Source: an uncultured Bacteroidota bacterium
GTDB taxonomy: Bacteria; Bacteroidota; Bacteroidia; UKL13-3
Assembly (NCBI GenBank): GCA_903910445.1
Contig: CAIVZR010000002.1
Location: 1 to 64,000 of the forward strand
DNA: 64,000 bases
Direction: 5' to 3'
Position 1 is the first letter of the stretch; every line of letters begins with the position of its first letter. Made by a program: the position numbers and the translations under genes. Of the stretch, positions 35,867-44,513 are shown in pieces. The notes under the pieces are model-generated. The model was not told the DNA's origin and made no database searches. It saw nothing but the letters and a program-made list of their open reading frames with translations.

Positions 35867-36381
35867 TGAATAGTACTGTAATCATGTTTTATTGTATCTC
35901 GGCCTTTATTTTAGGCACGGGAATCCTTGCTGTAACTACCGGCAAAATATTTCGCTCGGCCATTTGGCTATTGTTTTCAATGATGGGAATTGCTGGCCTC
36001 TACTTCTGGATGCAGATGGAGTTTATTGCTGCTGTTCAAATTATCGTTTATGTTGGTGGCATTGTAGTACTCATTATATTCTCCATTTTTCTAACTCAGA
36101 AATCCGGAGAAGAAATGCCGAAACCACCGCTGACAAAAACAATTTTTTCTTTATTGGCTGCAATTCTTGGGTTCACCTTTTCTTATTTACTCATATATCA
36201 ATATGGATTCAATGATGGTAATGCACCTTTTGAATTAAAGGTTTCAGATATTGGGTTGAAAATGCTCGATACTGGTGAACATGGTTTTATTCTGCCATTT
36301 GAAGTGATTAGCGTGCTCTTGCTCGCTGCACTTGTTGGATGTATTGTAATTGCAATGAAAGTTAAAAGTATAGAAGAATGA
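35866..36381 (+). CDS. nuoJ: NADH-quinone oxidoreductase subunit J
   Basis: Membrane subunit of complex I. 171 residues with five hydrophobic segments; the conserved third helix segment EFIAAVQIIVYVGGIVVLIIF is visible near 50-70. Start overlaps the nuoI stop and the end overlaps nuoK by 4 nt (ATGA arrangement), showing tight translational coupling. Confidence 0.94.
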   Translation: MNSTVIMFYCISAFILGTGILAVTTGKIFRSAIWLLFSMMGIAGLYFWMQMEFIAAVQIIVYVGGIVVLIIFSIFLTQKSGEEMPKPPLTKTIFSLLAAILGFTFSYLLIYQYGFNDGNAPFELKVSDIGLKMLDTGEHGFILPFEVISVLLLAALVGCIVIAMKVKSIEE

Positions 36382-36692
36382 ACGAAATTAACATAACTGA
36401 TATTCTACTTGTGAGTACCGCCTTATTTTTTGTGGGGGTATATGGGTTCTTTACCCGCCGTAATATGATTACCATGCTCATGTCGGTAGAATTAATTTTG
36501 AACAGCGTGAACATCAATTTTGTTGCGTTTAACAAGTATTTGTTTCCGCAAAATTTAGATGGCATTTTTTTTACAATATTTATCATCACAATTGCAGCTG
36601 CCGAAGCCGCTGTAGCCATTGCTATCATTATTAACATGTATCGAAGTCATCATTCAGTAGATGTAGAAGATGCCACCGATTTAAAATATTAG
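36378..36692 (+). CDS. nuoK: NADH-quinone oxidoreductase subunit K
   Basis: Small three-helix antiporter-linked subunit, 104 residues. The conserved MLMSVELILNSVNINFVAF contains the membrane glutamate of helix 2, and IAAAEAAVAIAIIINMYR carries the second conserved glutamate region. Four-nt overlap with nuoJ; nuoL follows after 3 nt. Confidence 0.95.
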   Translation: MNEINITDILLVSTALFFVGVYGFFTRRNMITMLMSVELILNSVNINFVAFNKYLFPQNLDGIFFTIFIITIAAAEAAVAIAIIINMYRSHHSVDVEDATDLKY

Positions 36693-36695
36693 AAA

Positions 36696-38627
36696 ATGAA
36701 TATCTATTCCTATATAGCCCTGATTCCTTTATTGCCCTTGGCAACCTTTCTATTGCTGGGTTTGTTTGGTAAAAAATATTTTAGTTCCATTTCTGGAATC
36801 CTTGGAACATTTACATTGGCGGTATCTGCGTTTATCTCTCTTGCTGTAGCCTACAGCTATTTCTTTGTTAATGGTAAAGTAGATGGCGTGTTTCAGCAAA
36901 TAATTCCATTAAAATATACCTGGCTTACTTTTTCTCCTAACGTATCTATCGATATGGGAATAGTAATTGATCCACTATCAGTAATGATGCTGGTTGTAGT
37001 AACCTTTGTATCATTGATGGTCCATATATTTAGTTTAGGCTATATGAAAGGTGAAGAAAGATTTGCAACCTATTACGCTTTCTTGTCTTTGTTTACCTTT
37101 TCAATGCTAGGTTTGGTATTGTCAACCAATATTTTCCAGATTTATATGTTCTGGGAATTGGTGGGTGTATCATCGTTTCTGCTTATTGGATTTTACTTTG
37201 AAAAACCATCGGCAGTGGCTGCCGCCAAAAAAGCATTTATCGTTACACGATTTGCCGATTTGGGATTTTTGATTGGTATATTAATTTTATCGTTTCATGC
37301 AGAGACCCTCGATTTTCAAACTTTAATTTCTCGCTTGACGGATACCCAATCAACACAATTGATGGGAATTACAACGGCTTCATTTATGGGCGTTTCAATG
37401 CTTACCTGGGGTTTAACGCTGGTATTCATGGGTGGTGCTGGTAAATCGGCAATGTTTCCTTTACATATTTGGCTACCCGACGCAATGGAAGGTCCAACAC
37501 CTGTATCGGCATTGATACATGCTGCAACCATGGTGGTTGCTGGTGTATACTTGGTAGCTAGATTATTTCCAGTATTTGTATTTGATGCAGCTGCGCTCAC
37601 AATCGTAACTTATGTTGGGGCATTCTCTGCACTATTTGCCGCAATCATTGCTTGCACTCAAACGGATATCAAAAGAGTGCTCGCCTATTCCACCATGTCA
37701 CAAATCGGATACATGATGTTTGCACTTGGTGTTTCAGGTAAAGGAGGAGAAGAAGGACTTGGCTATATGGCTTCCTTGTTTCATTTATTTACACACGCAT
37801 TCTTTAAATCGCTGCTGTTCTTAGGTGCGGGTGCGGTGATTCATTTGGTACACAGCAACGATATGAAAGATATGGGCGGGTTGCGTAAACATATGCCAAT
37901 CACGCATATTACCTTTCTGATAGCTTGCTTGGCCATTGCGGGTATTCCCCCTTTTGCAGGTTTCTTTAGTAAGGAAGAAATATTAACTGCCGCTTTTCAT
38001 TCTAATAAATTAATCTATGTTTTGGCAGTATTCACTTCTGGATTAACTGCCTTTTATATGTTCCGTTTATATTTTTCAATATTTTGGAATAAGGAAGCTC
38101 ATCTTCATGGTGAACATCATGGTGAAGGCACGCTTTCAATGAAAATACCTTTGATAATTTTAGGAGCGTGTGCATTACTTGCAGGTTTCGTTCCAATTGC
38201 TGACTGGGTTACATCCGATGGTATTGCTTTAGAAACGCATATAGATATCGTATTCTCAATACTACCTGTGGCGCTTGCAATTGGAGGTATTCTATTGGCA
38301 TTATCATTTTATAAAACAGAAAATAGTAAGTCCGATAAGATTGCCAGTTCATTGAATGGATTTTATCAAGCAGCATATCATAAATTTTACATCGACGAAA
38401 TTTATTTGTTTGTAACACGGAAAATTATTTTCAATTTAATTGGCAGACCTGCTGCATGGATTGATAAAAATATTGTTGATGGCCTTATGAACAAAATGGC
38501 CTCAGGTACGGCAGTCATTTCTGAAAAAATAAAAGGATTTCAATCAGGGAAAACGCAAGAATATGCTCTTTACTTCTTTCTTGGAATCATTAGTTTGTCG
38601 GCCTTGTTTATTTATATTATCAAATAA
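36696..38627 (+). CDS. nuoL: NADH-quinone oxidoreductase subunit L
   Basis: Largest proton-pumping subunit, Mrp-antiporter-like, with the long lateral helix at its C-terminus. 643 residues. Landmarks: FWELVGVSSFLLIGFY, AFIVTRFADLGFLIG, HIWLPDAMEGPTPVSALIHA, DIKRVLAYSTMSQIGYM and FHLFTHAFFKSLLFLGAG, covering the discontinuous helices and key Lys/His/Glu residues. No frameshift or gap is seen. Confidence 0.96.
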   Translation: MNIYSYIALIPLLPLATFLLLGLFGKKYFSSISGILGTFTLAVSAFISLAVAYSYFFVNGKVDGVFQQIIPLKYTWLTFSPNVSIDMGIVIDPLSVMMLVVVTFVSLMVHIFSLGYMKGEERFATYYAFLSLFTFSMLGLVLSTNIFQIYMFWELVGVSSFLLIGFYFEKPSAVAAAKKAFIVTRFADLGFLIGILILSFHAETLDFQTLISRLTDTQSTQLMGITTASFMGVSMLTWGLTLVFMGGAGKSAMFPLHIWLPDAMEGPTPVSALIHAATMVVAGVYLVARLFPVFVFDAAALTIVTYVGAFSALFAAIIACTQTDIKRVLAYSTMSQIGYMMFALGVSGKGGEEGLGYMASLFHLFTHAFFKSLLFLGAGAVIHLVHSNDMKDMGGLRKHMPITHITFLIACLAIAGIPPFAGFFSKEEILTAAFHSNKLIYVLAVFTSGLTAFYMFRLYFSIFWNKEAHLHGEHHGEGTLSMKIPLIILGACALLAGFVPIADWVTSDGIALETHIDIVFSILPVALAIGGILLALSFYKTENSKSDKIASSLNGFYQAAYHKFYIDEIYLFVTRKIIFNLIGRPAAWIDKNIVDGLMNKMASGTAVISEKIKGFQSGKTQEYALYFFLGIISLSALFIYIIK

Positions 38628-38637
38628 TTTGTGAGCC

Positions 38638-40140
38638 ATGAATCTTAATTTACTTATACTCCTACCCTTGCTTACCGCCATCGCAATCATGTTTTGCAAT
38701 GGATTGAAGCAAGTCCGCTTGGCAGCCTTACTCGGTTCGGGTTTACAACTACTACTTAGTTTTTGGTTGCTTTATAGTTTTTATCAAGAACGTGCTGCAG
38801 GCAATTCCACCCAAATGTTGTTTGACGCAAATTATACTTGGTTTACAGCCCTCAATATCAATTATCATATCGGGATTGATGGAATTGCTTTGGCCATGAT
38901 TATTTTAACTTCTATGGTCGTTATCTCCGCTGTATTAGTTTCTTGGACCATGGAATCAATGAACAAGGAGTTCTTCTTCTTACTCATCTTTTTGAGTATG
39001 GGGGCTTATGGGTTCTTTATTTCACTTGATTTATTTACAATGTTTTTCTTTCTAGAAGTCGCCGTAATTCCAAAATTTTTATTAATCGGTATATGGGGAA
39101 GTGGAAAGAAAGAATACAGTGCAATGAAACTCGCTTTGATGTTAATGGGTGGTTCGGCCTTGGTTTTCGTGGGATTGAGTGGAATGTATTTTAACTCAAA
39201 TATTGATGGAGCACACAGTTTTGATTTGGTTCAATTGGCTAGTTTTAGAATACCTGTTGATGCACAAATGATTTTCTTCCCATTCGCTTTTGTTGGTTTT
39301 GGGATCTTTACTGCACTGTTCCCATTTCATACATGGGTACCCGATGGACACTCATCAGCACCTACTGCAGCTTCTATGTTTTTAGCTGGAATTTCGATGA
39401 AGCTTGGAGGTTATGGCTGTTTAAGAGTGGCTACCTATTTAATGCCTGATGCTGCACATGCTTATTCAGGTATCATTATTTTACTCTCTACTATTGCTAT
39501 TATTTATGGTGCATTTGCAACCATGATGCAAACCGATTTAAAATATATTAATGCATATTCATCAATTAGTCATTGTGGTTTTGTTATACTCGGTATTGGA
39601 ATGCTAACCGAAACCTCGATCACTGGCGCTGTGATGCAAATGGTATCACATGGATTAATGACAGCTCTCTTCTTCGCCGCCATTGGAATGATTTATTCAC
39701 GAACACACACGCGAATAGTGGCTCAGCTGGGTGGACTCATGAAAGTAATGCCATTTATCTCCGGAGTGTTTATTATTGCAGGATTATGCTCCTTAGGATT
39801 ACCTGGTTTTAGTGGATTTGTAGCCGAAATGACGGTATTTATGGGAGCTTGGCAAAATACAGATGCCATGTATCGGCTTGCTACAATTTTAGCTTGTGCA
39901 TCCATTGTTGTGACTGCAGTGTATATTTTACGCGCGGCAGGTAAAGCAGTGATGGGTCCTATCACTGATGATCATTACAAACATTTACCCGATGCAACAT
40001 GGAATGAAAAACTTGCAGCAGGGATTTTAATTAGTGGAATTGTGGTTATTGGAATTGTACCATTTTGGTTAACGAGCCTGATTACTCCGGGAGCTCAAGA
40101 AATAATATTACAAACCGGACAAGCCTTAATGCTTAAATAA
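38638..40140 (+). CDS. nuoM: NADH-quinone oxidoreductase subunit M
   Basis: Second antiporter-like proton-pumping subunit. 500 residues. Landmarks: FFFLEVAVIPKFLLIGIWG (membrane Glu), PFHTWVPDGHSSAPTAASM, DLKYINAYSSISHCGFVILG and SHGLMTALFFAAIGMIY. It lies 10 nt after nuoL and 8 nt before nuoN. Confidence 0.96.
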   Translation: MNLNLLILLPLLTAIAIMFCNGLKQVRLAALLGSGLQLLLSFWLLYSFYQERAAGNSTQMLFDANYTWFTALNINYHIGIDGIALAMIILTSMVVISAVLVSWTMESMNKEFFFLLIFLSMGAYGFFISLDLFTMFFFLEVAVIPKFLLIGIWGSGKKEYSAMKLALMLMGGSALVFVGLSGMYFNSNIDGAHSFDLVQLASFRIPVDAQMIFFPFAFVGFGIFTALFPFHTWVPDGHSSAPTAASMFLAGISMKLGGYGCLRVATYLMPDAAHAYSGIIILLSTIAIIYGAFATMMQTDLKYINAYSSISHCGFVILGIGMLTETSITGAVMQMVSHGLMTALFFAAIGMIYSRTHTRIVAQLGGLMKVMPFISGVFIIAGLCSLGLPGFSGFVAEMTVFMGAWQNTDAMYRLATILACASIVVTAVYILRAAGKAVMGPITDDHYKHLPDATWNEKLAAGILISGIVVIGIVPFWLTSLITPGAQEIILQTGQALMLK

Positions 40141-40148
40141 ATTTAGGA

Positions 40149-41561
40149 ATGATGTTGAATGACTTTTTTCTTTTAATGAAACAGGAGTTGGTGCTTTTAC
40201 TCATCATCGTGTTGTTGCTTATAATAAAAGTGGGCAAGGATTGGAGCAATGAAACCATGTTGAACCTTATCAATGGACTCCTACTTCTAAATGTGATTTC
40301 GGGTTTCGTAATGCCAGTCGAAGGCAACCTCTTTGGTGATATGTTCAAGACCAATGCCTTGATATCCCTCGAGAAATCGATTCTAAATATCGGTGTGTTG
40401 ATCATTTCAATGCAATCTTACTCTTGGCTTAAAACACACAAGCACCTATCAGAGTTTTTCATATTGATGCTTTCTACTTTGCTTGGAATGTTCTATATGA
40501 TTTCGAGTGGTAATCTGTTGATGTTTTATATTGGATTAGAATTGTCGAGTATACCTTTGGCGGCGATGGCCAACTTCGACTTGGAAAAACGTAAGTCATC
40601 AGAAGCAGCATTTAAATTTATCATATCATCTGCCTTTTCTTCTGGGATGTTATTATTCGGTATTTCATTAATTTATGGATCCACAGGGTCTATTTCCTTT
40701 GCCGAAATTACCAATCATATTAGCAATGAACCACTACATATATTCGCTTTTGTAATGCTGCTAGCTGGCTTTGCATTTAAAATCTCTGCGGTTCCATTCC
40801 ATTTGTGGACCGCCGATGTATATGAAGGTGCCCCAGTTGCAGTGACCTCATACCTTTCGGTAATTTCAAAAGGTGCAGTGCTCTTTGTTTTTGTTTCTGT
40901 ACTCTATACCGTTTTTAAACCTATCGCCGAAATTTGGTACAATATGTTATTCATCTTAGCGGTGATTACAATTCTAATTGGAAATTTATTTGCCATCCGT
41001 CAAAATAACTTTAAACGATTCTTAGCCTTTTCTTCCATTGCACAAGTTGGCTTTATTTTGGTTGGTATTACTGGAAGTTCTCAAATGGGTAGCGCCTCTG
41101 TTGTTTATTTTGTGTTGATTTATATCTTCTCAAATTTGGGTGCTTTTGGAGTGATTTCTTTGGTGAGTGCACTTACAGGGAAAGAAAATATTAGTGATTA
41201 TAAATCCTTTTATAAAACTAATCCTTTATTGTCTTGGGTGCTTACTATTGCCTTATTTTCATTGGCTGGAGTACCACCTACCGCTGGTTTTTTCGGAAAA
41301 TTCTTTTTACTTATTTCGGGGGCTTCACAAGGCAACTATATCCTTATAAGTATTGCTGCATTAAACATGGTTATTTCGTTCTACTATTATTTACGAATTG
41401 TAAAAGCAATATTCATGGACCCTAACGAACAACCCATAGAAAAACTATCGATTCCATTGATTTCGAAACTAGCCCTATTTATTTGTTTGGCTGGCATCGT
41501 CGTGTTGGGCTTATGGAGTAGTGTTTATGAGTGTATTTACAACCTAAGTAGCGGTTTCTAA
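40149..41561 (+). CDS. nuoN: NADH-quinone oxidoreductase subunit N
   Basis: Third antiporter-like subunit. 470 residues. Landmarks: MFYIGLELSSIPLAAMANFD (membrane Glu), AVPFHLWTADVYEGAPVAVTSY, NFKRFLAFSSIAQVGFILVG and the late PPTAGFFGKFFLL. Two ATG codons are adjacent (40149 and 40152), and AGGA at 40145-40148 is a fair ribosome-binding site. It closes the recognised complex I genes. Confidence 0.95.
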   Translation: MMLNDFFLLMKQELVLLLIIVLLLIIKVGKDWSNETMLNLINGLLLLNVISGFVMPVEGNLFGDMFKTNALISLEKSILNIGVLIISMQSYSWLKTHKHLSEFFILMLSTLLGMFYMISSGNLLMFYIGLELSSIPLAAMANFDLEKRKSSEAAFKFIISSAFSSGMLLFGISLIYGSTGSISFAEITNHISNEPLHIFAFVMLLAGFAFKISAVPFHLWTADVYEGAPVAVTSYLSVISKGAVLFVFVSVLYTVFKPIAEIWYNMLFILAVITILIGNLFAIRQNNFKRFLAFSSIAQVGFILVGITGSSQMGSASVVYFVLIYIFSNLGAFGVISLVSALTGKENISDYKSFYKTNPLLSWVLTIALFSLAGVPPTAGFFGKFFLLISGASQGNYILISIAALNMVISFYYYLRIVKAIFMDPNEQPIEKLSIPLISKLALFICLAGIVVLGLWSSVYECIYNLSSGF

Positions 41562-41571
41562 AAATAAAATT

Positions 41572-41958
41572 ATGGCTATCAATTCTAATCATACTGCTGA
41601 AGATTTAAATGATGTAAAATGTGCAATCGTTGAGAAGAACGTGTCGGCGCCACGTGCCGAATTTTTAAAGAACATTTTAGAGTTTAATAAGTTTACAGTT
41701 GTTGTTGCAGCGAGTGCTCCACCAAAAGCGGCCAAGGCTACCGCTCCAAAAACTGACGCCCCAATTGAAGGGACTCCTCAACCAGAACCTGTTGCTCAAC
41801 CAACTACATTTACTGTTGGAGTAACTGATGTTCGTTTTAATTCAGTAAATGCTGTTTTTGGAAGGGGCCTTAAATCTCCAAATGGTAATATTGTTACTTT
41901 GGCTTATTGGAATCAAATAGATATTGTTTCAAACGATGAAATTCCATATTACGAATAG
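41572..41958 (+). CDS. Small protein downstream of nuoN, unknown function
   Basis: 128 residues, starting only 10 nt after the nuoN stop and on the same strand, so almost certainly co-transcribed. Two short conserved-looking parts flank a low-complexity Ala/Pro/Lys linker (about 48-80): an N-terminal helix-strand unit (NVSAPRAEFLKNILEFNKFTVVV) and a C-terminal strand-rich unit (TFTVGVTDVRFNSVNAVFGR, then NIVTLAYWNQ). There is no signal peptide or membrane segment, so it is cytoplasmic. I do not recognise a named family, though similar small proteins occur in Bacteroidota. It could be a complex I accessory factor, but only its position suggests this. Confidence 0.75.
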   Translation: MAINSNHTAEDLNDVKCAIVEKNVSAPRAEFLKNILEFNKFTVVVAASAPPKAAKATAPKTDAPIEGTPQPEPVAQPTTFTVGVTDVRFNSVNAVFGRGLKSPNGNIVTLAYWNQIDIVSNDEIPYYE

Positions 41959-42051
41959 CGTTAAATAATCAAATCGCATATTTCAATGGCTACTTATTAT
42001 TAAAGCCACTTCAAATTATTTCTTGTTTGTAGAGAATGATTCAGTAAATAT

Positions 42052-43278
42052 CTACTTTTTGTTTTTCTTCTTCCGCTTTGCCGCTTCGGCTTCGGCTTCT
42101 TTCATTAATTGCTTCCAATTTGTATTTACCTCTTCAGTGGTAGCTAGTGTTTCTTCGTATTCTGCTTTTCCAATATCAGATACTATTACCTTCTTATCCA
42201 TGAATCCTTCAATCGCATCCAACAATTCTTTCTCTTCAGGAGCACAAAAAGTAATAGCGCGGCCTTTTAAAGTTCCACGGCCAGTACGCCCTACCCTATG
42301 AACATAATTCTCGGCAACATCGGGCAAATCGTAATTTACTACAAAGTCTACATTTGGAATATCTACACCGCGTGAACTCACATCGGTAGCAATGAGTATC
42401 TTAAAAAGCCCCGTCTTAAAATCATTCATCACCGAAACCCTGTCCTGCTGTTCTTTGCCACTATGCATCGTTAAACACTCAATTCCAACCCGTTCCATCG
42501 CTTGAAACACACGTTCAGCACGAACCTTAGTTCTAACAAATACAAGAATTTTATTATCCGGGTTTTCTTTTATGAGTCGCTCCAAGAAATATCTCTTATC
42601 ATCCATCTTCACATTCATCACACTATGGGTGATGTTTTTTGAAACAGGATCTTTAGGAGATATCTGAATTCGTATTGGATTCTTAACAATAGAGTATGCT
42701 AATTTCTTTATTTTTTCATTGATGGTGGCCGAGAAAAACAAAGTTTGACGAAATCTAGGCAGAAATCTAAGCATGTCTCGTATATCCTTATAAAAGCCTA
42801 AATCGAGCATTAAATCTGCTTCATCCAATACTAAAATTTGAATATTGGATAGATCTAAGTGTCCTTGACTTACTAAATCAAATAAACGGCCTGGTGTGGC
42901 AATTACAATATCGGCTCCTTCTTTTAGTTGCTTAATTTGTGGCGCTTGATCAACCCCTCCAAAAATTCCTAAAGTTTTTACTTTTGTGTATTTACCCAGC
43001 GTATGAAAAACCTCCGTGATTTGAATAGCTAACTCGTGTGTTGGAACCATTACAACCGCTTTCACCTCTTTTTTTCGTCGAGATAGGGCAAGTAAATGAA
43101 GAATCGGTATTGCGAAAGCTGCAGTTTTTCCTGTTCCTGTTTGGGCAATAGCCAATACGTCTTCTCCTTTTAAAATATTAGGGATTGCCTTAAACTGAAT
43201 GTCCGTAGGCTTTTTATACCCCAGCTCTTCAATGCTCTTCTTAATTTCTGGGTCAATATTATACTCTTCAAATCTCAT
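42052..43278 (-). CDS. DEAD-box ATP-dependent RNA helicase (RhlE-like)
   Basis: Unwinds RNA duplexes in ribosome assembly or mRNA decay. I take ATG 43278 (MRFEEYNIDPEIKKSIEELGY), 408 residues; the frame extends nine codons further. All motifs are present: Q motif (KPTDIQ, 23-28), Walker A AQTGTGKT (45-52), PTHELA, TPGR, DEAD at 152-155, SAT (FFSAT), and HRVGRTGR in the second RecA domain. The C-terminal tail is short and basic (AAKRKKKNKK), probably adding RNA affinity. Cold-inducible helicases are often of this type. Confidence 0.95.
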   Translation of the reverse strand: MRFEEYNIDPEIKKSIEELGYKKPTDIQFKAIPNILKGEDVLAIAQTGTGKTAAFAIPILHLLALSRRKKEVKAVVMVPTHELAIQITEVFHTLGKYTKVKTLGIFGGVDQAPQIKQLKEGADIVIATPGRLFDLVSQGHLDLSNIQILVLDEADLMLDLGFYKDIRDMLRFLPRFRQTLFFSATINEKIKKLAYSIVKNPIRIQISPKDPVSKNITHSVMNVKMDDKRYFLERLIKENPDNKILVFVRTKVRAERVFQAMERVGIECLTMHSGKEQQDRVSVMNDFKTGLFKILIATDVSSRGVDIPNVDFVVNYDLPDVAENYVHRVGRTGRGTLKGRAITFCAPEEKELLDAIEGFMDKKVIVSDIGKAEYEETLATTEEVNTNWKQLMKEAEAEAAKRKKKNKK

Positions 43279-43514
43279 ATGGGTACTTTGTAAATAGAAT
43301 ATCAATCCAATGGTATTCTTTTTCTATCGGTAAAGATAAAGTTGTTTTCATGAATATAGCGATTTATGGTTTTTTGAGGCAAGAATGAATATTGGTTATT
43401 TGCCTTCGCAATAATAAATGATTAACAATTTTCATAGTTGACCCCTTCTATTTAAAGAAACAACGATCGTTTCTCTTTTTCATACTATATAATTTATTTA
43501 CTTTGCGCTATCAA

Positions 43515-44510
43515 ATGAGAGGATCCTTCATCATACTTTTTAATTTACTTTTTGTTGGCTTGAACGCTCAACTATTGCCATCTTTCGGCAATAGCCGAAC
43601 AGGTACCGCTGGCATGCAGTTTTTAAAAACAGGGGTAGATGCACGAAGCATGAGTTTGGCTGGAGCTGTTGCCTCGTCTCCAAACGATGCAAGCAGCATG
43701 TATTGGAACCCTGCAGGTATTACTCAAATTGATTCGGGTACCAAATACAATATTTCGATTAACCATTGCAATTATTTTGCTAAAACAAAATTTGAGCAAG
43801 CTGCTTTTATATACAAGCATAAATATGGTTACTGGGGTGGGCAAATCGTTTCTTTTAAATCTCCAGAGATGAAAGAAACAACTGAATTTCTTCCTCAAGG
43901 AACTGGTAGAACTTTTTCATTTTCTGATATTCTAATTGGCGTTTCCTATGCTCAACAACTTACTGGCAACTTTAGCTTTGGATTGAGTGGTAAATATGTG
44001 AATGAAAGTTTCGCTGGTGTCAAAACAAATAATGTATTATTCGATTTGGGATTATTTTATGATGTACATCTTCGTAATACGCGATTCGCAGCAGTAATAA
44101 GCAATTTCGGTATCAATGTCAAACCCAATGGTGAAGTAACCGCGTTAAAACTTACTGGTTTATCTACAACAAGTGATTTCAGTGCATACAGTGCCCCGAG
44201 TTTATTTCGTGTTGCAGTATCAACATTGGTATTTCGCAATGCCAACCAGGTATTAATGGGAAGCATTCAACTCAATCACCCTGGAGATAATAATGAAACC
44301 TTTGCTCTGGGTTTTGAATATGAATACCGAAAAATTTTATTAGCCCGAACAGGATATGAATTTGGAGCAGATGAGAAAGGACTTCCTGCATTGGGCTTGG
44401 GTATCAGGCTACCAAAACGTTTTGGTGGTTTTCGTTTTGATTATGGCTGGCAATACAAACGTGTATTTGGAAGTGTTCAACGACTTGGAATTGTTTTATC
44501 TTTAAAATAA
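43515..44510 (+). CDS. PorV/PorQ-family outer-membrane beta-barrel protein
   Basis: 331 residues from ATG 43515 (MRGSFIILFNLLFVGLNAQ), which gives a clean signal peptide; the frame opens four codons earlier at a TTG. The hallmark of the PorV/PorQ (UPF0164) family is AGMQFLKTGVDARSMSLAG followed by DASSMYWNPAGI, equivalent to the FadL-like N-terminal hatch region. The rest alternates as beta-strands of a barrel (FRFDYGWQYKRVFGSVQRLGIVLSLK end). In T9SS organisms PorV and PorQ belong to the cargo attachment complex, but this family also contains other members. Three nt downstream starts a beta-propeller lipoprotein gene, so the two act together. Confidence 0.85.
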   Translation: MRGSFIILFNLLFVGLNAQLLPSFGNSRTGTAGMQFLKTGVDARSMSLAGAVASSPNDASSMYWNPAGITQIDSGTKYNISINHCNYFAKTKFEQAAFIYKHKYGYWGGQIVSFKSPEMKETTEFLPQGTGRTFSFSDILIGVSYAQQLTGNFSFGLSGKYVNESFAGVKTNNVLFDLGLFYDVHLRNTRFAAVISNFGINVKPNGEVTALKLTGLSTTSDFSAYSAPSLFRVAVSTLVFRNANQVLMGSIQLNHPGDNNETFALGFEYEYRKILLARTGYEFGADEKGLPALGLGIRLPKRFGGFRFDYGWQYKRVFGSVQRLGIVLSLK

Positions 44511-44513
44511 TAA

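Noticed and set aside
35892-36215. 107-codon frame inside nuoJ
   Set aside because: It is a shadow frame of nuoJ, rich in Cys and His without a recognisable pattern.
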